A DNA stretch of 64,000 nucleotides from Oscillospiraceae bacterium (lineage in GTDB: Bacteria; Bacillota; Clostridia; Oscillospirales; Ruminococcaceae). Below are positions 25,859 through 35,106 of this stretch, one piece after another. The notes under the pieces are model-generated. The model searched no databases, had not been told where the DNA came from, and was given only the letters and a program-made list of their open reading frames with translations. The position numbers were made by a program, and so were the translations under genes. The DNA is taken from positions 1-64,000 of the forward strand of contig JAEEIA010000065.1 in NCBI GenBank assembly GCA_016281125.1. Reading direction: 5' to 3'. Positions within the stretch are counted from its first letter, which is position 1, and each line of letters opens with the position of its first letter.

Positions 25859-26941
25859 ATGAAAGAATTTCGCGTTGGTATCATCGGTGCAACCGGTATG
25901 GTCGGTCAGCGTTTTGCGCTGCTGCTCGCAGATCATCCGTGGTTCAAGGTCACGGTCATGGCTGCATCTTCCCGTTCTGCCGGAAAGACCTACCGTGAGG
26001 CAGTCGGTCCCCGCTGGGCATTCAAGGATCAGCCGATGCCGGAGCAGTTTGCAGATCTTGTGATCTACGATGCGGGCGAGGACATTGAGAAGATTGCTGC
26101 ACAGGTTGATTTCTGCTTCTGTGCCGTTGATATGAAGAAGGATGCGCTGCGCGCACTTGAGGAAGCCTATGCGAAGGCAGAGTGCCCGATCGTTTCCAAC
26201 AATTCCGCACACCGCTTTACGCCGGATGTCCCGATGATCATTCCGGAGCTCAATCCGGAGCATCTGGAGATAATCGCTTCCCAGAAGCAGCGCCTCGGCA
26301 CGAAGCGCGGCTTTATCGCAGTCAAGTCCAACTGCTCGATCCAGAGCTATGTTCCGGCGCTGCATCCGCTGCGCAAGTTCGGCATCAAGCAGGTGATGGC
26401 CTGCACGTATCAGGCAATTTCCGGCGCAGGCAAGACCTTTGAGCGCTGGCCGGAGATGATTGACAATCTGATCCCGTATATCGGCGGCGAGGAGGAGAAG
26501 TCCGAGCAGGAACCGCTGAAAATCTGGGGCTCGATTGAAAACGGCGAGATCGTCAAGGCCAAGAGCCCGCTGATCACGACGCAGTGCCTCCGCGTGCCGG
26601 TTTCTGATGGCCATACGGCTGCTGTGTTCGTCAAGTTTGAGAACAAGCCCTCTGAGGAGGAGATCAAGGCTGCGTGGGCAGAGTACAAGGGCATCCCGCA
26701 GGAGCTTGCACTGCCGCACGCACCGAAGCAGTTCCTCAACTACTTCGAGGAGCCGGACCGTCCGCAGGCAAGACTGGACAGAAACATGGAGGGCGGCATG
26801 GCGATTTCCATCGGCAGACTGCGTGAGGATACGCTGTTTGACTACAAGTTCGTCTGCCTGTCCCACAATACGCTCCGCGGTGCTGCGGGCGGTGCTGTTG
26901 AGCTTGCAGAGCTGCTCGCAGCAAAGGGTTATTTTGACTGA
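25859..26941 (+). CDS. asd: Aspartate-semialdehyde dehydrogenase
   Basis: 360 residues from the ATG at 25859 (GGAGGAATCCCTAT upstream). N-terminal Rossmann motif VGIIGATGMVGQRF, the active-site Cys in SNCSIQSY around residue 158, and the catalytic His region in GHTAAVFV. Length and motifs match the fungal/archaeal-type Asd branch rather than E. coli Asd. Converts aspartyl phosphate to the semialdehyde, the branch point to lysine and threonine. First structural gene behind the lysine riboswitch. Confidence 0.96.
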   Translation: MKEFRVGIIGATGMVGQRFALLLADHPWFKVTVMAASSRSAGKTYREAVGPRWAFKDQPMPEQFADLVIYDAGEDIEKIAAQVDFCFCAVDMKKDALRALEEAYAKAECPIVSNNSAHRFTPDVPMIIPELNPEHLEIIASQKQRLGTKRGFIAVKSNCSIQSYVPALHPLRKFGIKQVMACTYQAISGAGKTFERWPEMIDNLIPYIGGEEEKSEQEPLKIWGSIENGEIVKAKSPLITTQCLRVPVSDGHTAAVFVKFENKPSEEEIKAAWAEYKGIPQELALPHAPKQFLNYFEEPDRPQARLDRNMEGGMAISIGRLREDTLFDYKFVCLSHNTLRGAAGGAVELAELLAAKGYFD

Positions 26942-26976
26942 TTTCTGATTGATGATACGGAAAGGAGGTGTTCCGG

Positions 26977-27579
26977 GTGCGGCATGTATTCGTATGTCCG
27001 ACAAATGATACGATTGAAATTGCATTGCTGGATGTTTCGGTTGACCGCCGCATTCACGGCGGTGTGCAGTTTGAAACCTTCACGCCGAAGGAACCGCCTC
27101 TTTATCCGTATGTTCCGGCATATTTTCAGGACTATAACCGGCAGCGGACACCGCTCAGAGAGTTCCTGCGCGACCAGACCTACGGGTTCCGACCGCGGGA
27201 TTATCTGCTGGTGCTGCACGATGATGCAACCGACCTGGAGGCGCATGCGCTCAGCGAACTGCTGATTGCCTGCGGTGCCAGAGAAACGCTGATGGAGTAC
27301 CGTGCATTTCTTCTCTCGTCCGAGAAAAGCTATATCGCGGTGACAGGCTCCAAGCGTGCGGTTTCTGTCACGCTGGTGATGGCCAATGCCGAAGATACCG
27401 ACCGGATTTTCATTCCGGTGAATGAGGCTACCCCCGAAACTGTCATGGAAGCTGTGCGTGAACTTGATTCCACGCGCCGTCTGCCGGTTTACCGCTTCGG
27501 CGTGAATGAATCGCTGGAACGTGTCGGGGAAAAGGTCAATGCGGCGGAGCTGATCCGCAACTTTATCAAAATACTGTGA
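26977..27579 (+). CDS. Unknown protein inside the lysine operon
   Basis: 200 residues. GTG at 26977 is chosen because AAAGGAGG lies 8 bases before it; the GTG at 26968 overlaps the RBS. Soluble, mixed alpha/beta, no signal peptide, with a Tyr/Pro/Arg-rich stretch near residue 45-65 and later LLVLHDDATDLEAHALSEL. It starts 36 bases after asd. No family recognised; position suggests a link to diaminopimelate or cell-wall metabolism, but that is only context. Confidence 0.75.
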   Translation: MRHVFVCPTNDTIEIALLDVSVDRRIHGGVQFETFTPKEPPLYPYVPAYFQDYNRQRTPLREFLRDQTYGFRPRDYLLVLHDDATDLEAHALSELLIACGARETLMEYRAFLLSSEKSYIAVTGSKRAVSVTLVMANAEDTDRIFIPVNEATPETVMEAVRELDSTRRLPVYRFGVNESLERVGEKVNAAELIRNFIKIL

Positions 27580-27614
27580 TGCGTAATATCATAGAGCAGG
27601 GGAGTCGCGGTCAT

Positions 27615-28010
27615 ATGGAAAGACCGTCTTATCTGATCCGCGTTCCGGTTTCCGGCGATTTTGAAGCAGTGCAGGTGCCGGAGGGTGCAGTTCCTGCGGA
27701 GCTGACCTGTACGCTGCTGCATACGGATGTGACGGAGCGTCTGCGGATTGCTGTCACACCGGAAAACTGGGATGATGATGCCGTGCTGTGCTATCTGATT
27801 GATGCCCGGAGCGGGGACAAAGGGCTCCCGCTGAACTGGATCGGCGCGTGCTTTTATCATACAGGCTGTCCTGTTTTCGGGGATCTGCTGATTTGCAAAT
27901 GTCAGCGGAGTCATCCGGAGGCGGTTGTTTCCGGGTTTACCGAAGAACAGAAGAATCTGCTGCTGAAATGGCTCGATGCGCAGTTTCCGTTCCGGAATGA
28001 GGAACTCTGA
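27615..28010 (+). CDS. Small unknown protein inside the lysine operon
   Basis: 131 residues from the ATG at 27615 (AGGGGAG upstream); a GTG/ATG start at 27576-27579 overlapping the previous stop is possible. Soluble, acidic, with LIDARSGDKGLPLNW and CFYHTGCPVFGDLLICKCQ, the latter holding four Cys. No family recognised. It ends 40 bases before dapA, with no terminator or promoter between them, so it is an operon member. Confidence 0.72.
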   Translation: MERPSYLIRVPVSGDFEAVQVPEGAVPAELTCTLLHTDVTERLRIAVTPENWDDDAVLCYLIDARSGDKGLPLNWIGACFYHTGCPVFGDLLICKCQRSHPEAVVSGFTEEQKNLLLKWLDAQFPFRNEEL

Positions 28011-28050
28011 ATCTCCCTGCGCCAACAATAACATAGAAAGGATGAAACCG

Positions 28051-28938
28051 ATGAAGCCAGTTATTTTTACAGGTGCAGCTGTTGCACTCGTGACGCCGTT
28101 CCATGCGGACGGTTCTGTCAATTATGAGGAGCTTGCAAAGCTGATTGATTATCAGATTGAAAACGGTACCGACGCGCTTGTCATTGCCGGTACGACCGGC
28201 GAAAGCTCTACACTGAGCGAGCAGGAGCACAGCGAAGTCATCCGGTTTGCCGTGAAGCATACGAATCACCGGGTTCCGGTGATTGCCGGTACCGGCAGCA
28301 ATGCGACTGCCACTGCTGTGATGCTCTCGCAGGAAGCGGAGGAAGCGGGCGCAGATGCGCTGCTGCTCGTGACACCGTACTACAACAAGACCACCCAGCG
28401 TGGTTTGTATGTTCACTACAAGACCATTGCCGAGAGCGTGAAGCTGCCGATCATTCTCTACAATGTGCCGTCCCGTACCGGACTGGGCATTGATGTGGAT
28501 ACCGCAGCAAAGCTTGCGGAAATCGACAACATCGTCGCAATGAAGGATGCTGTCGGCAACATTTCCTATACTGCAAATCTGATTGAGCGCTGCGGTGAAA
28601 AGCTGACTGTGTACAGCGGCAACGACGATCAGATTGTTCCGATGATGAGCCTCGGTGCAAAGGGTGTTATTTCCGTGCTGTCCAATGTTGCGCCGAAGGA
28701 AACGCATGATATGTGCGCTGCTGCGCTTGCAGGCGATTACAAGACTGCGGCTGCCCTCCAGCTGAAGTATCTGAAGCTGATTCATGCGCTGTTCATCGAA
28801 ACCAATCCGATTCCGGTCAAGGAAGCTGTTAATCAGATGGGCTTCGCAGGCGGTCCGTGCCGTCTGCCGCTCTACGAAATGTCTGATGCAAATAAGGCTG
28901 TGCTCGTTGCTGAAATGCAGAAGCAGGGTCTGATCTGA
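28051..28938 (+). CDS. dapA: 4-hydroxy-tetrahydrodipicolinate synthase
   Basis: 295 residues from the ATG at 28051; an ATG 9 bases earlier is too close to AAAGG. TIM barrel with GTTGESSTL (Thr pair for the proton relay), the YNVPSRTG motif with the relay Tyr and Arg, and the Schiff-base Lys in AMKDAVGN around residue 163. Condenses pyruvate and aspartate semialdehyde. Operon with asd and dapB. Confidence 0.97.
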   Translation: MKPVIFTGAAVALVTPFHADGSVNYEELAKLIDYQIENGTDALVIAGTTGESSTLSEQEHSEVIRFAVKHTNHRVPVIAGTGSNATATAVMLSQEAEEAGADALLLVTPYYNKTTQRGLYVHYKTIAESVKLPIILYNVPSRTGLGIDVDTAAKLAEIDNIVAMKDAVGNISYTANLIERCGEKLTVYSGNDDQIVPMMSLGAKGVISVLSNVAPKETHDMCAAALAGDYKTAAALQLKYLKLIHALFIETNPIPVKEAVNQMGFAGGPCRLPLYEMSDANKAVLVAEMQKQGLI

Positions 28939-29011
28939 GAAGCAAAGTGAATAATGATGCCGTCCGGCGTACACCGGGCGGCATTGCAGTATAACAGAGA
29001 GGAATGAAAAT

Positions 29012-29770
29012 ATGGTAAAAATCGCTGTCAGCGGCATCTGCGGCCACATGGGCAGAAATGTGGTTGCTGCTGTTTCCGAACGTGCAGAGTGCGAAGTGCT
29101 CTGCGGAATTGATATCGGAGATGCATCTGCATGTTCCGTTCCGGTTTATAAGACACCGGCCGAAATGCCGGAAAAGCCGGATGTGATCATTGATTACAGC
29201 CACCCGAACTGCCTGGACGGTCTGCTTGCTTATGCACAGTCCACCGGAACGCCGGTTCTGCTTGCAACAACCGGATATTCCGAGGAACAGCAGGCGAAAA
29301 TTCGTGAGGCTGCGCAGCATGTTGCGCTGTTTGCGTCCGGCAATATGTCGATCGGCATTCAGCTTCTGATTGCACTTGCCAGAAAGGCGACTGCCGTTCT
29401 CGGCAATCAGTTCGATATTGAGATTATTGAAAAGCATCATAACCAGAAGATTGATGCGCCTTCCGGTACCGCTCTGATGATTGCCAACGCGATCTGTGAG
29501 GAAACCGATCCGCAGAAGCATCTGGTCTATGACCGCCACAGTGTCCGCAAAAAGCGCGAAATGACCGAAATCGGCATGCATTCGATCCGCGGCGGCACCA
29601 TTGTCGGTGAGCATGAGGTTCTGTTCGCGGGACCGGATGAGTGCATTTCGATCAAGCATACTGCATCATCCAAGCGCGTGTTTGCAGAAGGCTCTGTCAA
29701 TGCGGCGCTGTTCCTGATCGGAAAGGCACCGAAGCTCTATGACATGACCGATCTGCTTGCAGAAGCATAA
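29012..29770 (+). CDS. dapB: 4-hydroxy-tetrahydrodipicolinate reductase
   Basis: 252 residues, RBS GAGAGGAATG. N-terminal nucleotide-binding motif VSGICGHMGRNV, DYSHPNC, then the catalytic EKHHNQKIDAPSGTA with the His pair and substrate Lys. NAD(P)H-dependent reduction in the lysine/diaminopimelate pathway. Last gene before a terminator. Confidence 0.97.
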   Translation: MVKIAVSGICGHMGRNVVAAVSERAECEVLCGIDIGDASACSVPVYKTPAEMPEKPDVIIDYSHPNCLDGLLAYAQSTGTPVLLATTGYSEEQQAKIREAAQHVALFASGNMSIGIQLLIALARKATAVLGNQFDIEIIEKHHNQKIDAPSGTALMIANAICEETDPQKHLVYDRHSVRKKREMTEIGMHSIRGGTIVGEHEVLFAGPDECISIKHTASSKRVFAEGSVNAALFLIGKAPKLYDMTDLLAEA

Positions 29771-29781
29771 ATACATATCAA

Positions 29782-29821
29782 ACGCCGTATCCGGGTTCTG
29801 TCCGGATACGGCGTTGTTTTA
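29782..29821 (+). terminator. Terminator of the lysine operon
   Basis: CGCCGTATCCGG, 7-base loop, CCGGATACGGCG, then TTGTTTTATTTT. It also overlaps the end of the convergent small membrane gene. Confidence 0.9.
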
Positions 29822-30184
29822 TTTTCCGTTGTGCGGCTTATCAACAATATGCAGTCCGCCGCCCTGCTGGGGTCTTGGGGCATTCTGCAGGATAGAGCCG
29901 CCGGGTGCGGCGTGTCCGGATACACCGGAATGATGCGCGGATGTCGGTGCGCCGGAAGGCATGCTCCCGGGTGCGCCGCCGGGCGCGGGTGCCTGCCGGA
30001 TCATCTGGCGTTCCGTGTGTTTATCCACAAAACGATCCTGACGTTCTTTCAGCTGCAGGCTACCGGGTGTGATGTAATCCGAGGCCTCGTGCTTTTGCGA
30101 AACAGATTTCAGCTGTGAAAGCAGCGAAAACAGGACGACCATTCCGACAACCAGTCCGATCATCAGCGGGACAAAGAATTCCAT
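29819..30184 (-). CDS. Small single-pass membrane protein with Pro/Gly-rich tail
   Basis: 121 residues. One N-terminal helix (about 5-25, FVPLMIGLVVGMVVLFSLL) followed by a charged linker and a disordered Pro/Gly/Ser/His tail (APAPGGAPGSMPSGAPTS). Known partner unclear; it is the last gene of the SPFH/zinc-ribbon set, 16 bases after the zinc-ribbon gene, so probably a third component at the membrane. RBS AAAGGAG. Confidence 0.75.
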   Translation of the reverse strand: MEFFVPLMIGLVVGMVVLFSLLSQLKSVSQKHEASDYITPGSLQLKERQDRFVDKHTERQMIRQAPAPGGAPGSMPSGAPTSAHHSGVSGHAAPGGSILQNAPRPQQGGGLHIVDKPHNGK

Positions 30185-30200
30185 ACTGTCTGCACTCCTT

Positions 30201-31274
30201 TCAACGCATCAGCATACCGATCAGGTAGCTGACGACTGTGACTGCGGCTGTCACCGCGAAGAAGATTGCCCATGCCTTTCCCTTGTCAGAGGGCAGATTG
30301 CCGACGAATTTGCCGGTCTGTCCGTTCATGGCAAAGGTGTACTTGGTGCCGTTCCATGACGTGTTCAGCAGCCAGACCGGATAGAGCGCATAACGCGCTT
30401 TGGCATCGGTCAGCTCAATATGCTCATGCTCGGTATTGACAGCGTCATAGCCCTGCACGGTTTTTGCGAATTCCTGGCGGGTGCTCTGTTTCATGCGTTC
30501 CGTTGCGCGCGGCAGGCTGGCCTGTTCGTCCACATCGTAGCGATCCGCCATATAACCGGAGAGATACGCAGTCTGGAACGGTACAGCCGCCTTGCAGTCA
30601 AACGGCTCCAGAGATTCCATCAGGGTATTGTCCATTTTGCCGGAGCCGTCAACCGGAACATTCTGGAAGGTGATCGTTCCGGCTCTGTCCACTGAAAAAA
30701 CGCTGGTTTCCGTATAGGAATACTGCTGATCCGTCCAGCGCCGGATTTTTTTGCCCTGATACCGGAATGCTGCATCTGCCTGTGCATCAAACAGCCAGAC
30801 CGGAACGTATACGCCCTTGATCTCGTCAATGTGGTTTTCACTTTTGAAGATCTTGGGCAGAAGCGGTTTGCCTTCCATATGCTGAAGAAGCGCTTTTTTT
30901 GCAGCTTCCTTGTCCAGCTTGAACGGGATGACAATATCCGGTTTCAGGCCGCCGCTGAACTGTCCGGTCATAATCACAGGGTTGTCGCAGTACGGGCATT
31001 TGCTTGCGCCCAGCGTTTCATCACCGATGACCTCACCGCCGCAGGACTGGCACTGATACACATGCAGACCCTCGGTTTCGCTTGGCGTCCAGCCGTTTTC
31101 GGCATCGGGCGATGCCGGCAGTTCCTGCTGTTCGGACAGGGTATCGTCTGAGTTCAGAAAATCTGCCGGATCAAATTCAGATAAGCAGAACGGGCATTTC
31201 ATTTTTTGTGCGGCAGAATTGAATTCGAGCTTGCCGCCGCATGAAGGACATTTGTATTCGATCAGATCTGCCAT
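30201..31274 (-). CDS. Zinc-ribbon membrane protein, YdjG-like
   Basis: 357 residues. Two zinc ribbons: CPSCGGK with CPFC (about 9-30) and CQSCGGE with CPYC (about 73-95). A large soluble domain with VYVPVWLFDAQADA and YALYPVWLLNTSW follows, and one membrane helix at the very end (about 335-354). This is the layout of B. subtilis YdjG (TFIIB-type zinc ribbon), which belongs to the pspA-ydjGHI envelope-stress operon. The SPFH gene lies just upstream. Confidence 0.85.
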   Translation of the reverse strand: MADLIEYKCPSCGGKLEFNSAAQKMKCPFCLSEFDPADFLNSDDTLSEQQELPASPDAENGWTPSETEGLHVYQCQSCGGEVIGDETLGASKCPYCDNPVIMTGQFSGGLKPDIVIPFKLDKEAAKKALLQHMEGKPLLPKIFKSENHIDEIKGVYVPVWLFDAQADAAFRYQGKKIRRWTDQQYSYTETSVFSVDRAGTITFQNVPVDGSGKMDNTLMESLEPFDCKAAVPFQTAYLSGYMADRYDVDEQASLPRATERMKQSTRQEFAKTVQGYDAVNTEHEHIELTDAKARYALYPVWLLNTSWNGTKYTFAMNGQTGKFVGNLPSDKGKAWAIFFAVTAAVTVVSYLIGMLMR

Positions 31275-31300
31275 GCTTGCAGTCTCCTTTTGATTAGCAA

Positions 31301-31325
31301 GCAGGCGGGTTCAAAACCCGCCTGC
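31301..31325 (-). other. Intercistronic hairpin between SPFH and zinc-ribbon genes
   Basis: Perfect 9-bp stem GCAGGCGGG / CCCGCCTGC with a 7-base loop. No U-run on the minus strand, so more likely a processing or attenuation hairpin than a full terminator. Confidence 0.5.
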
Positions 31326-31334
31326 TGTCAATGA

Positions 31335-32663
31335 TTACTTCTGTGCATCGTTTTCGTCAAAGATGTCGCCGCACTCCGGGCAGAATTTCGGGGGATTTGC
31401 GGGATCCTCCGGCTGCCAGCCGCACTTGTCGCAGCGGTAGAGCGGAGCATCAGCGGGCTTGGTCTTGCCGCACTCCATGCAGAACTTGCCCTGATTGACC
31501 GTGCCGCAGGAGCATGTCCAGCCGTGTGCCGGTGCAGGCTTCGGAGAACCGCAGCTCATGCAGAACTTGCCGCTGTTGACGGTGCCGCAGGAGCATGTCC
31601 AGCTGGCCGCAGCGGGTGCTGCCGCAGGTGCAGCTGCCGGAGCCGGTGCTGCCTGCTGCTGACCCATTGCAAAGAGCTGTGCAGCATTCATGCCGCCCGC
31701 ATTCTGTGCCATGTTCATGCCCATAAACGCATTCATTGCGCCGGAAGTATTCTTGGCTGCATCCTGCATCGCCTGTGCCTGCGCACCGACCATCGTTGCA
31801 GCTGCCATGTTCGGATCGCGGTTGATTGCAGCGCGCTGTGCCTGCTTGATCATATCGTGATCCTCCGGCGGAATCGTTGCGGAGTTGATAATCACCTCGC
31901 CGATCTTGATGCCGCGCTGTGCCAGCCACTTGTCTGCAAGCGCTTCATTCAGTGCATCACAGAGCTCGTTGGTGTGATTCGGCAGATCGCTGTAACGGAT
32001 GCCGAGCGTAGACAGCTTACCGAGTGCAGGCTGGAGTGCCTTCAGGAACTCACTTCTGAGCTGCATATCCAGATTGTTGGATTCTCTCGTGAACGTGCCG
32101 TTGAAGTTGCCGCCCGTTGTGAACTGATAGAACTGCATCGGATCTGCGATGTAGAAGGAATACGTACCGTTGCAGCGGAGGCTGGAATCCAGATCCAGGC
32201 CGATGTTTCTGTCAACAATGCGGAACGGAATCGGATTCTGGGTGCCGAACATGTTGCCCATAATTTCCTTGGTGTTGAAGTAATAGACACGCTGATCGAC
32301 AGCCTTGTCGCCGCCGTGCTTGAAATCGTTCCATCCCTGCTTGAAGGACGCAACCAGACCGGCGCCGAATTTGCCGGAGAACACGCTCGGCTGAGAGCCG
32401 ATATCATAGGTATATTCGCCGGGTTCCGCGCAGATTTCCATGACGCGGCCCTGCTCGACAATGATCATGCACTGACCGTCTGCGACGACAATGCCGCTTC
32501 CGTTCGTGATGACGTTATCGTTGCCTTTGTTGTTGCCCTTGGTCTGCTTCTGACCCTGCACCATCAGAGTGCCGGCCGGCAGGGAAGGACAAATGAAATA
32601 CTCAAGCCACTGATCCTTCAGCGTGTTTCCGATCGCCTGTGCCGCAGCCATAATTAAGCCCAT
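31335..32663 (-). CDS. SPFH-domain protein with C-terminal zinc ribbons (YdjI-like)
   Basis: 442 residues from the ATG at 32663 (GAAAGGAG upstream); longer starts lack an RBS. SPFH/virion-core-like domain (about 1-290) with the typical LPAGTLMVQGQ and VEQGRVMEICAEPGEYTYD stretches. An Ala/Met/Gln-rich linker (about 290-370) is followed by three Cys-pair ribbons: WTCSCGT with CMSCG, WTCSCGT with CMECG, and CDKCGW with CPECG. B. subtilis YdjI has the same SPFH plus zinc-ribbon design and is recruited to membrane lesions by partners. Cytoplasmic face of the membrane. Confidence 0.88.
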   Translation of the reverse strand: MGLIMAAAQAIGNTLKDQWLEYFICPSLPAGTLMVQGQKQTKGNNKGNDNVITNGSGIVVADGQCMIIVEQGRVMEICAEPGEYTYDIGSQPSVFSGKFGAGLVASFKQGWNDFKHGGDKAVDQRVYYFNTKEIMGNMFGTQNPIPFRIVDRNIGLDLDSSLRCNGTYSFYIADPMQFYQFTTGGNFNGTFTRESNNLDMQLRSEFLKALQPALGKLSTLGIRYSDLPNHTNELCDALNEALADKWLAQRGIKIGEVIINSATIPPEDHDMIKQAQRAAINRDPNMAAATMVGAQAQAMQDAAKNTSGAMNAFMGMNMAQNAGGMNAAQLFAMGQQQAAPAPAAAPAAAPAAASWTCSCGTVNSGKFCMSCGSPKPAPAHGWTCSCGTVNQGKFCMECGKTKPADAPLYRCDKCGWQPEDPANPPKFCPECGDIFDENDAQK

Positions 32664-32762
32664 AGTAATATACTCCTTTCGCGTTGCGGATAAGATGAAG
32701 TGAAATACTGCCTTTCGGCAAAAATCCGTCTGTACTGTATGTTCAGACAAATTCCATGTATT

Positions 32763-32791
32763 ATTATATCATTTTTTTGCTGATTTTGCAA
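32763..32791 (-). promoter_or_regulatory. Sigma-A promoter of the SPFH module
   Basis: Minus strand TTGCAA (32786-32791), 17-bp spacer, TATAAT (32763-32768). Confidence 0.8.
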
Positions 32792-32893
32792 TCACTTTCC
32801 GAAAAATAACACTTGGTATAAATACACGAATTTTAATGTTTGATATTGTGCATGTTGTAAAATCTCATTGTTGAAAAACTGTTTTCAGATGTC

Positions 32894-32922
32894 TTGCTTT
32901 TTCCGGTATTCTGTGGTATAAT
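32894..32922 (+). promoter_or_regulatory. Sigma-A promoter of lepA
   Basis: TTGCTT (32894-32899), 17-bp spacer, TATAAT (32917-32922). Confidence 0.8.
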
Positions 32923-32956
32923 AAAAAAGAATGTAAATAAGAACGGAGGAATCCCT

Positions 32957-34762
32957 TTGGCAAATCAGAATATCCGCAATTTCTGCATCATTGCGCATAT
33001 TGACCACGGAAAATCCACGCTGGCTGACCGCATTCTCGAAAAGACCTGCGCAGTCGCCGTGCGTGATATGGAAGAACAGCTGCTCGACAATATGGATATC
33101 GAGAGAGAGCGCGGCATCACGATCAAGGCGCGTGCCGTTGCACTGGACTATACGGCGAAGGACGGACAGACCTATCGGTTCAACCTGATTGATACGCCCG
33201 GTCATGTAGACTTTAATTATGAGGTCAGCCGCTCGCTGGCAGCCTGTGAGGGTGCCATTCTGATCGTGGATGCCTCGCAGGGCATCGAAGCGCAGACGCT
33301 TGCAAATACATATCTTGCTGTTGAGGCAGATCTGGAATTGCTGCCGGTTATCAACAAGATCGACCTTCCTTCTGCGGAGCCGGACCGGGTTGCCGAGGAG
33401 GTTGAAAACGTGATCGGCATTCCCTGCTTGGATGCGCCGCGCGTTTCTGCCAAAATGGGCACGAATATTGAAGAAGTGCTGGAACGCATCGTGACCGATA
33501 TTCCCGCACCGCAGGGAGATGAGAACGCACCGCTCCAGGCACTGATTTTCGACAGCTGCTATGATTCCTATAAGGGTGTCATCATCTACGTCCGCGTCAA
33601 AGAGGGTACTGTCCGCGTCGGAGACCGGATCCGTCTGATGGCGACCGGCGCCGAATTCCAGATTGTCGAGGCCGGTGTCATGAGTGCGACTGACCTGATC
33701 AACCGCGGCGAGCTGAAAGCCGGTGAGGTCGGATATCTGACCGCTTCGATCAAGAGCATCGGTGATACGCGCGTCGGTGACACAGTCACGCTGGCCGACA
33801 ATCCGTGCGCAGAGCCGCTGCCCGGATACCGCAAGGTCAGCCCGATGGTCTTTTCCGGTATTTATCCGGCGGACGGCGCACATTATAACGACCTGCGCGA
33901 TGCACTGGAAAAATTGCAGTTGAATGACGCAGCACTGACCTTTGAACCGGAAACTTCCGTTGCGCTGGGCTTCGGATTTCGCTGCGGCTTCCTCGGTCTG
34001 CTGCATATGGAGATCATTCAGGAGCGTCTGGAACGTGAGTATGACCTGGATCTGGTTACAACTGCACCGTCGGTTATCTATCGCGTGACGCTGACGAACG
34101 GCGAGGTTCTGATGATTGACAACCCGTCAAATTATCCGAATCCGGCCAATATTTCCGAGGCGGAGGAGCCGATTGTCAAGGCGATTATTCTTGCGCCGAA
34201 GGAATATGTCGGCGGCATCATGGATCTTTGTCAGGAACGCCGCGGCACATTCAAGGATATGCAGTATCTGGACGATGTACGCGTGGAGATGCATTATACG
34301 CTGCCGCTGAATGAGATTATCTATGATTTCTTCGATGCGCTGAAATCCCGTACAAGAGGGTATGCGTCGCTTGATTATGAACTGGACGGCTATGCGGCGT
34401 CGAAGCTGGTGAAGCTCGACTTCATGCTGAACGGCGAAATTGTGGATGCGCTTTCCTTTATCGTGCATGATACCAAGGCGTATCCGCGCGCAAGAAAAAT
34501 TGCGGAAAAGCTCAAGGACAATATTCCGCGTCAGCTGTTTGAGGTTCCGATTCAGGCTGCAATCGGCGGAAAGATCATCGCAAGAGAAACGGTCAAGGCT
34601 TTACGCAAGGACGTTCTGGCCAAGTGCTACGGCGGCGATATCACCCGAAAGAAGAAGCTGCTGGAAAAGCAGAAGGAAGGCAAGAAGCGGATGCGGCAGC
34701 TCGGCTCGGTCGAGGTTCCGTCCGAGGCCTTCATGGCAGTGCTGAAATACGACGAATCCTGA
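32957..34762 (+). CDS. lepA: Elongation factor 4 (LepA), TTG start
   Basis: 601 residues from a TTG at 32957 that follows GGAGGAATCCC; the ATG further upstream overlaps the promoter and is not used. GTPase domain with [13 protein letters not shown] (P-loop), DTPGH and NKID; domain II; and the LepA-specific C-terminal domain with [16 protein letters not shown]. Back-translocating ribosomal GTPase. Start of a cluster with the zinc-ribbon membrane protein and hemW; lepA-hemW adjacency is common in bacteria. Confidence 0.98.
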   Translation: MANQNIRNFCIIAHIDHGKSTLADRILEKTCAVAVRDMEEQLLDNMDIERERGITIKARAVALDYTAKDGQTYRFNLIDTPGHVDFNYEVSRSLAACEGAILIVDASQGIEAQTLANTYLAVEADLELLPVINKIDLPSAEPDRVAEEVENVIGIPCLDAPRVSAKMGTNIEEVLERIVTDIPAPQGDENAPLQALIFDSCYDSYKGVIIYVRVKEGTVRVGDRIRLMATGAEFQIVEAGVMSATDLINRGELKAGEVGYLTASIKSIGDTRVGDTVTLADNPCAEPLPGYRKVSPMVFSGIYPADGAHYNDLRDALEKLQLNDAALTFEPETSVALGFGFRCGFLGLLHMEIIQERLEREYDLDLVTTAPSVIYRVTLTNGEVLMIDNPSNYPNPANISEAEEPIVKAIILAPKEYVGGIMDLCQERRGTFKDMQYLDDVRVEMHYTLPLNEIIYDFFDALKSRTRGYASLDYELDGYAASKLVKLDFMLNGEIVDALSFIVHDTKAYPRARKIAEKLKDNIPRQLFEVPIQAAIGGKIIARETVKALRKDVLAKCYGGDITRKKKLLEKQKEGKKRMRQLGSVEVPSEAFMAVLKYDES

Positions 34763-34791
34763 ATCACCGATTTCACAAGGAGATTGAATCT

Positions 34792-35106
34792 ATGAAGCAT
34801 ACCTGTCCTCACTGCGGTGAAAAGACCTTTACACCGCTTCAGAAAGCGCTCTGCGGCGGTATGAGCAGTGCCGGAAAAAAGTGTCCTTCCTGCGGCGGGC
34901 GCTGCGTCAACGGAAAAGCATCGCTTTTGCTGAATACAATTCTGCGCCTGATTGCATTTGTTATGATTATTGTCACATATTTCGTACATACGACGTTTAT
35001 GCAGATTCTTTGGTTCGGCGTTGTTCCGCTGGTTCTCGCATTTGTCATCGGCTTTCTCTTTGACATGTTCTTCGGCAAGCTGATTGAAGCCATCAAACAC
35101 GAATGA
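34792..35106 (+). CDS. Small zinc-ribbon, two-helix membrane protein
   Basis: 104 residues from the ATG at 34792 (CAAGGAGATTGAATC upstream). CPHCGEK and CPSCGGR (about 4-45) form a zinc ribbon; two hydrophobic helices follow (about 47-66 and 70-92). Function unknown. Its stop overlaps the hemW start as ATGA, so the two are translationally coupled. Confidence 0.8.
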   Translation: MKHTCPHCGEKTFTPLQKALCGGMSSAGKKCPSCGGRCVNGKASLLLNTILRLIAFVMIIVTYFVHTTFMQILWFGVVPLVLAFVIGFLFDMFFGKLIEAIKHE

